The position numbers and the translations under genes are program-made. The notes beneath the pieces were generated by a model. That model was not told the DNA's origin and ran no database searches. It saw nothing but the letters and a program-made list of their open reading frames with translations. Of a stretch of 10,883 bases of DNA, positions 1 to 5,385 are shown piece after piece (positions within the stretch are counted from its first letter, which is position 1; each line of letters begins with the position of its first letter). The DNA is from Sutterella sp. GTDB lineage: Bacteria > Pseudomonadota > Gammaproteobacteria > Burkholderiales > Burkholderiaceae_F. The stretch spans positions 1-10,883 of the forward strand of contig JAHHRH010000046.1 in NCBI GenBank assembly GCA_020025915.1. The letters run 5' to 3'.

Positions 1-22
1 GGCACCTTTTTGATAAGGTGCC
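1..22 (-). terminator. Hairpin at window edge, possible terminator of the BASS transporter gene
   Basis: GGCACCTT at 1-8 and AAGGTGCC at 15-22 form a perfect 8-bp inverted repeat with a 6-base loop. It lies 50 bases past the stop codon of the minus-strand transporter gene, where a factor-independent terminator would be expected. The bases that would form the U-tract on the minus strand lie outside the window, so terminator function cannot be confirmed. On the plus strand the bases after the hairpin are not T-rich, so it is not a plus-strand terminator. Confidence 0.45.
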
Positions 23-72
23 GCGTCAAATCCGATCTATCCAGACCTTCCTTAGGTACTTCGCGCTAGATA

Positions 73-1101
73 TTAATCAACTAGCACTTTTTGCGTGGCG
101 GGTTCAAGTGTTGGCGTCGTCGTTAACGAAGCTTCCATGTGATCAAAAAAGGATGCCTTCTCATCTGATTCACGCCAGTTTTGGAAGAGCGTAGCCAACA
201 TCGGGCCTGTGACGTTATGCCATAACGCTGCAAGCGCCGAAGGTAGGGCTGTCATCGGACTAGCGGCAAAGTGAACACTAGCCAGGGCGACACCGAGCCC
301 AGAGTTTTGCATGCCAACTTCAAAAGCCAGACACTTACGCTTTGCAAGGTTCATACCAGTCCACTTGCCGACGAAGTAGCCAAAGAGCATGCCAAAAGCA
401 TTATGAATGACGACAGCTGTAAAAACCAAGAGGCCCGTGTTCATCAACTGCGTACGAGAGACGGCGGTCACAGCGGCAGCGATTAAAACGATGGCGCCAA
501 CAGAGACAAGCGGAAGGGCGGCTACGGCACCGTCGATACGATGACCGAGCAACTTGTGGACAAAGACACCAGCAGCGATCGGCAAAAGGATGATTTGTAC
601 GATGGACATGAACATCGCAACAGGATCGATCGAAAGCCACTGGCTAGCAAAGAGGTACATCAAAGCGGGGGTCATCACAGGTGCCAACAAAGTCGTACAA
701 GACGTGATCGTGACAGAAAGTGCCACGTCACCACGCGCTAAGAAGGTAACGACATTCGAGGCTGTACCACCCGGGCAACATCCTAAGAGAATCAAGCCAA
801 CAGCCACTTCGGGCGGCAGGTTCATTGCATAGCAAATCAAGAATGCGACGCTGGGCATGATCGTAAATTGGGCAACGACACCCAAGGCGACATCACGCGG
901 ACGACGGAAGATGTCTCTAAAGTCAATGGGCGAAAGGGTAAGCCCCATACCGAACATGACGACACCAAGAAGAGGAGCAATCCAGGGACCAATCTGCTTG
1001 AAGATCTCAGGAAAGGCAAAACCGGCAATACCGAAAATGACGACCCAAAGAGCGAAGGTCTTATTAACGAACTGGGATACTTTCACTAAGGTTTTCATCA
1101 T
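73..1101 (-). CDS. Bile acid:sodium symporter (BASS) family transporter
   Basis: A polytopic inner-membrane protein of 342 residues, predicted to import an organic anion with sodium. Sequence signs of the BASS family (TC 2.A.28) are the first-third motif GVVMFGMGLTL (about 46-56), the sodium-site motif GCCPGGTASN (107-116) followed by ARGDVALSVT, and the crossover motif EVGMQNSGLG (261-270), then ALWHNVTGP near the C-terminus. About nine or ten hydrophobic segments run from residue 13 to 305, followed by a hydrophilic tail of about 35 residues. The substrate is not readable: family members carry bile acids, pantothenate, pyruvate and other anions, and no neighbour decides between them. The start is placed at the first ATG of a double ATG at 1101, because TAGGAG sits 7 bases before it. 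An in-frame ATG at 1122 would add seven residues, but it lies inside a palindrome and its codons would be the ribosome-binding site itself. Confidence 0.85.
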   Translation of the reverse strand: MMKTLVKVSQFVNKTFALWVVIFGIAGFAFPEIFKQIGPWIAPLLGVVMFGMGLTLSPIDFRDIFRRPRDVALGVVAQFTIMPSVAFLICYAMNLPPEVAVGLILLGCCPGGTASNVVTFLARGDVALSVTITSCTTLLAPVMTPALMYLFASQWLSIDPVAMFMSIVQIILLPIAAGVFVHKLLGHRIDGAVAALPLVSVGAIVLIAAAVTAVSRTQLMNTGLLVFTAVVIHNAFGMLFGYFVGKWTGMNLAKRKCLAFEVGMQNSGLGVALASVHFAASPMTALPSALAALWHNVTGPMLATLFQNWRESDEKASFFDHMEASLTTTPTLEPATQKVLVD

Positions 1102-1108
1102 GGTGTGT

Positions 1109-1114
1109 CTCCTA
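1109..1114 (-). promoter_or_regulatory. Ribosome-binding site that fixes the BASS transporter start
   Basis: On the minus strand TAGGAG stands 7 bases before the double ATG at 1101/1098. This favours a 342-residue product over the 349-residue version starting at 1122. The site begins at the base after the end of the palindrome at 1115-1137. Confidence 0.75.
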
Positions 1115-1137
1115 CGGCTCATTATTTAAATGAGCCG
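1115..1137 (-). repeat. Perfect 9-bp palindrome over the BASS promoter -10 region, possible operator
   Basis: CGGCTCATT at 1115-1123 and AATGAGCCG at 1129-1137 are exact reverse complements around a 5-base centre. The palindrome covers the likely -10 element and ends at the ribosome-binding site. If transcription starts where the hexamers suggest, the left part of the palindrome would not be in the RNA. The repeat is then more likely a binding site for a repressor than an RNA hairpin. No regulator gene is present nearby. Confidence 0.6.
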
Positions 1138-1151
1138 CTCCAAAATTTCAA
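1123..1151 (-). promoter_or_regulatory. Candidate sigma-70 promoter of the BASS transporter gene
   Basis: On the minus strand TTGAAA (1151-1146) is separated by exactly 17 bases from TAAATA (1128-1123). The -35 is a good match, while the -10 is only moderate. The predicted start would leave a leader of only some 15 bases before the ATG. Hexamer matching by eye is weak evidence, but spacing and position are right. Confidence 0.4.
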
Positions 1152-1184
1152 GGTTAATGTCATGTTTAAGTCTGTCGCACTTAA

Positions 1185-1424
1185 CGTGTGACAGCTTCCG
1201 TAGAAATGAACTCGTTGGAATTGAGTCCTGATGAAGATAATCTACAGAATGATAAAACGCTTGTGTTTAAGGAGGATGTCGTAGATCGAAGCGCGAAGTG
1301 AATAAGAGCTGATTTGACGCAGGTGGGCTTGGAGAAGTCTCCTAAGGAAGATCTTGTATCGTTTGGAGATGGGGTAAAACCTATAAAAATGCCGCTCAAC
1401 CCTCAGGTCGAGCGGCACAATTAG
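1185..1424 (+). other. Gene-free stretch with an open frame broken by one stop; possible gene remnant
   Basis: The 344 bases between the transporter (start 1101) and brnQ (stop 1446) hold no convincing gene. On the plus strand one frame is open from 1185 to a TAG at 1422-1424, except for a single TGA at 1299-1301. It reads as hydrophilic, acidic sequence, including MNSLELSPDEDNLQND from an ATG at 1206 and, after the TGA, KSPKEDLVSFGDG. There is no ribosome-binding site before the ATG at 1206 or the GTG at 1188, and the frame runs through the brnQ terminator. It could be a decayed fragment or chance. I recognise no family. Confidence 0.15.
1385..1417 (-). terminator. Factor-independent terminator of brnQ
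   Basis: Read on the minus strand, TGCCGCTCGACC (1417-1406) pairs with GGTTGAGCGGCA (1401-1390) over 12 base pairs with one G-T wobble and a TGAG tetraloop. It is followed at once by five T residues (1389-1385). It lies 29 bases after the brnQ stop codon. This is a canonical intrinsic terminator and separates brnQ from the BASS transporter gene. Confidence 0.92.
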
Positions 1425-1445
1425 TCGTGTAGGGCTGTTTGTGAA

Positions 1446-2789
1446 TTAAGCCTTACGCGGCATGACAAGACTCAGGACTACGCCAACGGTAAGACCAGCG
1501 ACGGACGGTACCACCCAGTCTAGACCCTGAGAGGCAAGCGGCATCGAGGCAAAAAAGTCAGCCAAGAAGGGTAGCTTGAAGCCAGCTTGAGAAACCCCAG
1601 CCGTTACAGCGGCCACGCCCGTAAAGAGCATCGTCACAGGATAGGCGAAGCGCATGTTGCCGATGAACGGATGCAAGAAGGCGAGGATGATGAGCACCAA
1701 AGCGAGCGGATAGATACCGACGAGCACCGGGACAGAGAACTTCAAAATAGCCGTCAAACCAGCATTAGCGATCGCGGTAGAGGTGAGTGCAAAAACGGTG
1801 AGCCAACCACGGTAGCCGAGGATCGGGAACGTGTCACGGAAGTAGTTGGAGCAGCAAGAGAGAAGACCTACACAGGTATTCAAACAGGCGATAAAGAAGA
1901 TCGCGCCCAAGATGAAGAGACCGGCATGACCGAACTGCTGAATTACAACACCCGTCAGGGTCTGAGCTCCGTTTTCACCCGTGAGGCCAGCGCCACCAGC
2001 TTCAGCACCAATGTGAGCCAAGGCGAGGTAAACCGTGATCAACAAAAGACCAGCAATGAAGCCCGCTAAAATAGTTTCGCGCACGACGCCAGAGTCCGTC
2101 TTGACGCCCATGGCACGGATGTTCATCGCAATGATGAGACCGAAGTTCAGGGCAGCGAGGGTGTCCATCGTCTGATAGCCTTCAATAAAGCCGCGAACCA
2201 CCGGCGCGGCATCGTACGGCGCACGAGCGGCGCCATAGTCGCCGAGCGGATGAATAATGGCCGAAATGAAGAGAATCGTAATGAGCGTAAGCAGGGTCGG
2301 CGACGTAATCTTGCCCAAACGCTGCGTCAGCTTTTCCGGATTGAGTGCAATCGTAAAGGCAAGAAGGAAGAAGGCGACCGAATAGACAGCCTGTGCAACC
2401 ACACCGGCTTCAAAGCCCATAAAGGTGCCGGTCATGGCGCCATCACCCGTGAAAAGCGGGGCAATGGCCATTTCGAACGAAGTGCCGGCCGTACGCGGAA
2501 TGGCGAGGCAGGGACCGATCGAAAGATAGATCAAAAGCGTGAAAAGGAAGGCGAAGGCTGGATGAACACGGCTTGCAAGGGTCGTCAAACCGCCTGAGCG
2601 AGCAACGGCGGCCACACCCAAAATGGGGAAAATGACAGCAGTCACAGCAAAGCCAGTCATGGCTAGGAATGTAGAATCACCCGCGAGGGCACCCAGGAAC
2701 GGGGGGAAGATCAGATTCCCCGCTCCAAAGAACATCGAAAAGAGTGTGAGACCGATCAGGGCACGCTCTTTTAAGGAAAAGCTTTTCAT
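1446..2789 (-). CDS. brnQ: Branched-chain amino acid carrier BrnQ
   Basis: A cation-coupled importer of leucine, isoleucine and valine in the inner membrane (LIVCS family). The 447-residue length and the run of about twelve hydrophobic segments are normal for the family. The N-terminus has the family signature FFGAGNLIFPP (20-30) in the first membrane segment, and GPCLAIPRTAGTSFEMAI follows at about 92-109. The start at 2789 puts eighteen residues before the next Met, which is inside membrane segment 1, so it is the only sensible start. However, the bases before it (ACCACCGTTTTTT) have no clear Shine-Dalgarno sequence, suggesting weak initiation. It lies 113 bases after trpA on the same strand with a terminator between, and no full promoter can be placed between that terminator and the ATG. 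A strong terminator follows. Confidence 0.93.
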   Translation of the reverse strand: MKSFSLKERALIGLTLFSMFFGAGNLIFPPFLGALAGDSTFLAMTGFAVTAVIFPILGVAAVARSGGLTTLASRVHPAFAFLFTLLIYLSIGPCLAIPRTAGTSFEMAIAPLFTGDGAMTGTFMGFEAGVVAQAVYSVAFFLLAFTIALNPEKLTQRLGKITSPTLLTLITILFISAIIHPLGDYGAARAPYDAAPVVRGFIEGYQTMDTLAALNFGLIIAMNIRAMGVKTDSGVVRETILAGFIAGLLLITVYLALAHIGAEAGGAGLTGENGAQTLTGVVIQQFGHAGLFILGAIFFIACLNTCVGLLSCCSNYFRDTFPILGYRGWLTVFALTSTAIANAGLTAILKFSVPVLVGIYPLALVLIILAFLHPFIGNMRFAYPVTMLFTGVAAVTAGVSQAGFKLPFLADFFASMPLASQGLDWVVPSVAGLTVGVVLSLVMPRKA

Positions 2790-2821
2790 AAAAAACGGTG
2801 GTAGTTATTTAAGTTGTTAGT

Positions 2822-2851
2822 AAAAATTGCGCGTTGTAAATAAACGCGCAA
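2822..2851 (-). terminator. Factor-independent terminator at the end of the trp operon
   Basis: On the minus strand TTGCGCGTT (2851-2843) pairs exactly with AACGCGCAA (2835-2827) around a 7-base loop and is followed by TTTTT (2826-2822). It lies 51 bases past the trpA stop. It ends only 32 bases before the brnQ ATG, so brnQ must depend on read-through or on a promoter overlapping this structure. Confidence 0.85.
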
Positions 2852-2902
2852 GTTAAAGCCTACCATAGCAATGAGGTTAAATGGGTGTGTTCAAAGCGCC
2901 CA

Positions 2903-3610
2903 TTAGTCAATCAAATCGACTGGTGCAGGGGTAAGTCCTTTTGATGGTCTTGTGAGAGAGGCAATAAGCTTTTGTCTAAGGTGATTGCAGTATTGACCAT
3001 TTTTTTCGCAAAAAAGTACGATATCATCCGTCAAAATGGCCCCAAAAGGCAATGATTGTGCCCCATCAGAGTGCTGTGTCACGATGAAACCGCGGGTTTT
3101 AAGTTGCATTTTTTCTCGTGTTTCGACCGACGTTTGAGACGTCAAATAGGTGCCTAATATCAACTGAGCGCGTTGAGCCGCTTTGTCAAAGGTCGGGACT
3201 TGAAGGCGCATGCTCGACGGTAGGTCGGGCAACAAGAGGGCATCGATGCCGGCTTTGGCTATCTTTTGCGTGAAGTGATCAAAGCCATAGACAACAGAGG
3301 GATTAAGGTATGTGACGAGTGCCAAGGGACATTTGGGTGCCTCGGCTCGAATGCGAGCGATGAGTTCGAGCGCGCCGTCAAAGGTTGCGCCAGCACGTAA
3401 GGCTCGCTGTGACGCATTGGCTTGAGCCTCTGTATCGGCGCAAGGATCTGAAAAAGGTAAACCTAAAATAAGACCAGGGGCACCTGCTTCAATGAGGTCG
3501 CGAGCGATTCTGTAACTAGATTCCTTGTCGGGATCAAAAAGGGTCATATAAGGAAAAGCTAAAGAAGAGTGATTATTCACGGTTAAGTAGCGGTCAAAGC
3601 GGTTTGTCAT
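2903..3610 (-). CDS. trpA: Degenerate tryptophan synthase alpha subunit (TrpA-like), probably not catalytic
   Basis: TrpA normally cleaves indole-3-glycerol phosphate to indole and passes indole to TrpB. This copy has 235 residues against 268 in E. coli. The N-terminal two thirds align well: FPYMTLFDP (19-27), the GLPFSDPCAD loop (50-59), TYLNP (100-104) and LLPDLP (126-131). The catalytic Glu49 of E. coli is Ile48 here (codon ATT), while the second acid, Asp60, is kept as Asp59. In loop 6, E. coli Tyr175, Arg179 and Thr183 correspond to Val, Ser and Gln in GFIVTQHSDGAQS (174-186). About 45 residues are then missing, including the GFGIS strand, and the phosphate-binding GSA of GAISGSAIV reads GAILTDDIV (190-198). 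The frame is open, with AAGGAT 8 bases before the ATG, so it is probably still translated. It may serve only to activate TrpB, or may be an early pseudogene. The gap to trpB is 49 bases, whereas these genes usually overlap or nearly touch. Confidence 0.85.
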   Translation of the reverse strand: MTNRFDRYLTVNNHSSLAFPYMTLFDPDKESSYRIARDLIEAGAPGLILGLPFSDPCADTEAQANASQRALRAGATFDGALELIARIRAEAPKCPLALVTYLNPSVVYGFDHFTQKIAKAGIDALLLPDLPSSMRLQVPTFDKAAQRAQLILGTYLTSQTSVETREKMQLKTRGFIVTQHSDGAQSLPFGAILTDDIVLFCEKNGQYCNHLRQKLIASLTRPSKGLTPAPVDLID

Positions 3611-3627
3611 GGTAAATATCCTTAATG

Positions 3628-3656
3628 ATTCGACGTTTTAGTGCGTTTGATGTCAA
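3628..3656 (-). promoter_or_regulatory. Possible internal promoter between trpB and trpA
   Basis: In the 49-base gap the minus strand has a perfect TTGACA (3656-3651), then 17 bases, then TCGAAT (3633-3628), a 4-of-6 match to the -10 consensus. A start from this pair would fall in or next to the trpA ribosome-binding site (3623-3618), giving almost no leader. That counts against it, so treat it as a weak candidate. Confidence 0.2.
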
Positions 3657-3659
3657 GTG

Positions 3660-4904
3660 TTAGTCCAAAGAAGCCATGCGAAGAAGGATGTCTTTGGTTA
3701 GACGCCCATCGGTCATGAGACCTTCTTTTTCGAGACGCGCCGCAACCTGAAAGATGTCTTTGTCACCACGCCCCGAGAGATTGACGATGAGCTTTTGTTT
3801 GCGATCGGGGTTTTGGCGAGCCATTTTTAGGGCATAGGCTAAGGCATGGCTACTTTCGAGGGCCGGAATAATGCCTTCAGTAACTGAGAGTTCCACAAAC
3901 GCGCGAAGGGCTTCTTCGTCCGTGATCGAGACATAGGTCGCACGGCCGATGTCTTTCAAGTGGGCGTGTTCAGGCCCCACAGATGGAAAATCAAGTCCCG
4001 CCGAAATGGAGTAAGACTCTTCGATCTGACCGTCTGCCGTTTGCATGTTGTAAGAGCGAGCGCCAAAGAATATGCCTGGTGTACCGCAACCTAGGGTGGC
4101 ACCGTGATAGGGCGTGTCAATTCCAAGGCCTGCAGGCTCAACCCCGATGAGTTGAACATCGTCAAAAGGCTTGAAATCCGTGAAGAGGCCAATGGCGTTG
4201 GAGCCGCCGCCCACACAAGCAATGACGGCATCGGGTCGTTCCCCTTTTTCAACGTCGGCAAATTGTTGGCGTGCTTCCTCGCCAATAATCTTTTGAAATT
4301 CACGCACGATCGTAGGGAAGGGATGCGGACCTGCTGCAGTGCCTAACATATAGTGTGTGGTTTCATAGTTGTCGGCATAGTCTGCCAACGCAGCATTGCA
4401 AGCTTCTTTGAGCGTACCGCTACCAACGGTCACGGGGATCACGGTTGCCCCCATCAGTTCCATACGAAAGACGTTCGGTTTTTGACGTTCAACGTCCTTG
4501 GCACCCATGTAGATGACACATTCAAGACCAAAGAGTGAACAAGCGAGAGCGGTGGCGACACCGTGTTGACCAGCACCTGTTTCCGCGATGATGCGCTTTT
4601 TCCCCATACGCTTTGCGAGCAACGCCTGCCCTAGCACTTGATTGGTCTTATGTGCGCCGCCATGGACGAGGTCTTCTCGCTTTAAGTAGAGCGTCGTTTG
4701 AGTGCCTTGCGTGAGATTTCGCACTCGAGTGAGCGGTGTTGGTCGACCTGCATAGGTTGTTAAAAGGTCTTTCAGTTCAGCGTGAAAGATGGGATCAGCT
4801 ATGGCTTCAACGAACGCATTTTCGAGTTCATCTAAAGCAGGTAGCAGGTTTTCTGGAACAAATTGACCGCCGAATTGGCCAAAGAAGGGATTGAGTTGAG
4901 TCAT
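3660..4904 (-). CDS. trpB: Tryptophan synthase beta subunit TrpB
   Basis: A PLP enzyme that joins indole to L-serine to make L-tryptophan in the cytoplasm. The sequence follows E. coli TrpB closely through its length. The Schiff-base lysine is Lys86 in HGGAHKTNQVLGQA, the catalytic glutamate is Glu108 in AETGAGQHG, the phosphate loop is GGGSNAIG (232-239), and SYSISAGLDFPSVG (297-310) and NLSGRGDKD (375-383, with the cofactor serine Ser377) are intact. The alpha-contact lysine in TLKEACN (about 166) is also kept. At 414 residues it is slightly longer than the usual 397-400 because of a C-terminal tail ending RMASLD. The start has GGAG 8 bases upstream. It is the first structural gene after the trp attenuator and should be expressed when charged tRNA-Trp is short. 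Nothing suggests loss of function, in contrast to its TrpA partner. Confidence 0.98.
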   Translation of the reverse strand: MTQLNPFFGQFGGQFVPENLLPALDELENAFVEAIADPIFHAELKDLLTTYAGRPTPLTRVRNLTQGTQTTLYLKREDLVHGGAHKTNQVLGQALLAKRMGKKRIIAETGAGQHGVATALACSLFGLECVIYMGAKDVERQKPNVFRMELMGATVIPVTVGSGTLKEACNAALADYADNYETTHYMLGTAAGPHPFPTIVREFQKIIGEEARQQFADVEKGERPDAVIACVGGGSNAIGLFTDFKPFDDVQLIGVEPAGLGIDTPYHGATLGCGTPGIFFGARSYNMQTADGQIEESYSISAGLDFPSVGPEHAHLKDIGRATYVSITDEEALRAFVELSVTEGIIPALESSHALAYALKMARQNPDRKQKLIVNLSGRGDKDIFQVAARLEKEGLMTDGRLTKDILLRMASLD

Positions 4905-4971
4905 GGTGGCATCTCCAAGTAGTTAATTTGCGGATGCCGCCAGAAAGGGAGGAAAGTGGTGCTAGAGTAAC

Positions 4972-5004
4972 AAAAAACCCGCTGACGTGAAGCATCCGCG
5001 GGTT
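4972..5004 (-). terminator. trp attenuator terminator (segments 3:4)
   Basis: On the minus strand AACCCGC (5004-4998) pairs with GCGGGTT (4982-4976). An inner GATG/CGTC stem lies around a CTTCA loop, and the T run continues to 4972. The hairpin lies between the leader peptide and trpB, 67 bases before the trpB ATG. It would stop transcription unless segment 3 is captured by segment 2. Confidence 0.92.
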
Positions 5005-5083
5005 CTTTTCGTAAATGATAAGCGCACGAAACTAGGCACCCGCTTTGAGAGGGCGCCACCACCAAGACTGGTTAAGTTTCGTG
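4972..5083 (-). promoter_or_regulatory. trp leader attenuator with mutually exclusive hairpins
   Basis: Three competing structures can be read on the minus strand. The 1:2 form pairs CACGAAACT (5083-5075) with AGTTTCGTG (5033-5025), and inside it GGCGCCC (5057-5051) with GGGTGCC (5041-5035). The 2:3 antiterminator pairs GCGGGT (5043-5038) with ACCCGC (5003-4998), closed inside by TTTCGT (5031-5026) with ACGAAA (5012-5007). The 3:4 form is the terminator at 5004-4972. The Trp codons (5064-5056) lie in segment 1. A ribosome stalled there would break 1:2 and let 2:3 form, so trpB is transcribed. With enough Trp, 1:2 and 3:4 form and transcription stops. This is the classical leader-peptide mechanism, read here from base pairing by eye. 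Confidence 0.9.
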
Positions 5084-5094
5084 AGAGTAGACAT
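5032..5094 (-). CDS. trpL: trp operon leader peptide (three tandem Trp codons)
   Basis: A 20-codon reading frame, too short for routine gene calling, runs from the ATG at 5094 to the TAG ending at 5032. It reads MSTLTKLNQS, then Trp-Trp-Trp, then RPLKAGA. The three consecutive TGG codons (5064-5056) sense the supply of charged tRNA-Trp. The stop codon falls inside segment 2 of the attenuator, as expected for this control. The ribosome-binding site is modest (CGGA, about 7 bases before the ATG). The peptide itself probably has no function after synthesis. E. coli TrpL is 14 residues with two Trp codons, so this leader is longer and richer in Trp. Confidence 0.93.
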   Translation of the reverse strand: MSTLTKLNQSWWWRPLKAGA

Positions 5095-5097
5095 GTT

Positions 5098-5153
5098 GAA
5101 TCCGATGAAAAAAGGTTCAAAAAAGAAGGAGTCTTTATTACTTTATCGGATTC
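5098..5153 (-). repeat. Separated 9-bp inverted repeat flanking the trp leader start
   Basis: GAATCCGAT at 5098-5106 and ATCGGATTC at 5145-5153 are exact reverse complements 38 bases apart. The arm nearer the leader peptide contains its ribosome-binding site, and the other arm lies in the likely promoter spacer. If both arms are transcribed, pairing would hide the trpL ribosome-binding site. If transcription starts between them, they would be paired DNA sites for a regulator. It does not resemble the E. coli TrpR operator that I know. Confidence 0.5.
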
Positions 5154-5168
5154 GCATTTAGGCTGCAA
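5140..5168 (-). promoter_or_regulatory. Candidate promoter of the trpL-trpBA operon
   Basis: On the minus strand TTGCAG (5168-5163) is followed after 17 bases by TAAAGT (5145-5140), with more AT-rich sequence (AATAAAG) after it. A start a few bases downstream would leave a leader of about 40 bases before the trpL ATG. The -35 matches poorly, but this is the best pair between the tRNA-His terminator and trpL. Confidence 0.35.
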
Positions 5169-5192
5169 TAGGGCGAATGACTTAGAAATGAG

Positions 5193-5224
5193 AAGGCCCT
5201 ACAAATTTTCATCTGCAGGGCCTT
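5193..5224 (-). terminator. Hairpin terminator after tRNA-His
   Basis: Starting 6 bases past the encoded CCA end, the minus strand folds AAGGCCCTGCAGAT against ATTTGTAGGGCCTT with a GAAA tetraloop. This gives 14 continuous pairs, two of them G-T wobbles. The sequence that follows (CTCATTTCT) is T-rich but not a clean T-run. It probably terminates or defines the 3' end of the tRNA transcript and insulates the trp operon from it. Confidence 0.7.
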
Positions 5225-5230
5225 AGAATC

Positions 5231-5307
5231 TGGGGTGGGAAATGGGACTCGAACCCACGACAACCGGAATCACAATCCGGGACTCTACCAACTGAGCTAT
5301 TCCCACC
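5231..5307 (-). tRNA. tRNA-His (anticodon GUG)
   Basis: The minus strand gives a full cloverleaf with the extra 5' G (G-1) that marks histidine tRNAs. The acceptor stem is GTGGGAA/TTCCCAC, the D arm contains AGCTCAGTTGGTAGAG, and the anticodon stem CCGGA/TCCGG holds the loop TTGTGAT with GTG at 5273-5271. The T arm is GTGGG-TTCGAGT-CCCAT, and the CCA end is encoded (5233-5231). Without CCA it differs from E. coli tRNA-His mainly in the acceptor and anticodon stems. Confidence 0.98.
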
Positions 5308-5345
5308 ATTTGGTGTCACAGAGCGTTTTGCTCTTGAGAATTTGA

Positions 5346-5373
5346 ATTTTACATGAGTAGACAAATAATGCAA
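5346..5373 (-). promoter_or_regulatory. Candidate promoter of tRNA-His
   Basis: On the minus strand TTGCAT (5373-5368), 16 bases, then TAAAAT (5351-5346), a 5-of-6 match to the -10 consensus. Transcription would start about 30 bases before the mature tRNA. The short 5' leader contains a small hairpin, AGAGC/GCTCT (5334-5320), which could help 5' processing. Confidence 0.45.
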
Positions 5374-5385
5374 GAGATTTTCTTG

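Noticed and set aside
1102..1122. Upstream ATG at 1122 as start of the BASS transporter
   Set aside because: It would place the clear ribosome-binding site inside the gene and adds MSRRRHT, which is simply the translation of the palindrome end and that site.
1270..1290. Strong Shine-Dalgarno-like AAGGAGG with an ATG right after it on the plus strand
   Set aside because: The ATG touches the motif and is followed after one codon by TAG, and no other suitable start follows, so it is probably chance.
1181..1399. Minus-strand frame of 72 codons between brnQ and the BASS gene
   Set aside because: Its only available start is a TTG inside the brnQ terminator hairpin. It has no ribosome-binding site, and its Ser/Thr-rich sequence looks non-coding.
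1587..2820. Long plus-strand frames opposite brnQ
   Set aside because: They are the antisense of a well-supported transporter gene, have arginine/glutamate-rich low-quality sequence, and lack ribosome-binding sites.
5193..5224. The tRNA-His hairpin as a trp riboswitch or T-box
   Set aside because: It directly follows the tRNA CCA end, lies upstream of the likely trp promoter, and has no T-box or specifier-loop sequence.
4987..5226. Plus-strand frame of 79 codons across the trp leader
   Set aside because: It lies opposite the leader peptide and attenuator, whose base pairing explains the sequence, and it runs into the tRNA-His terminator.
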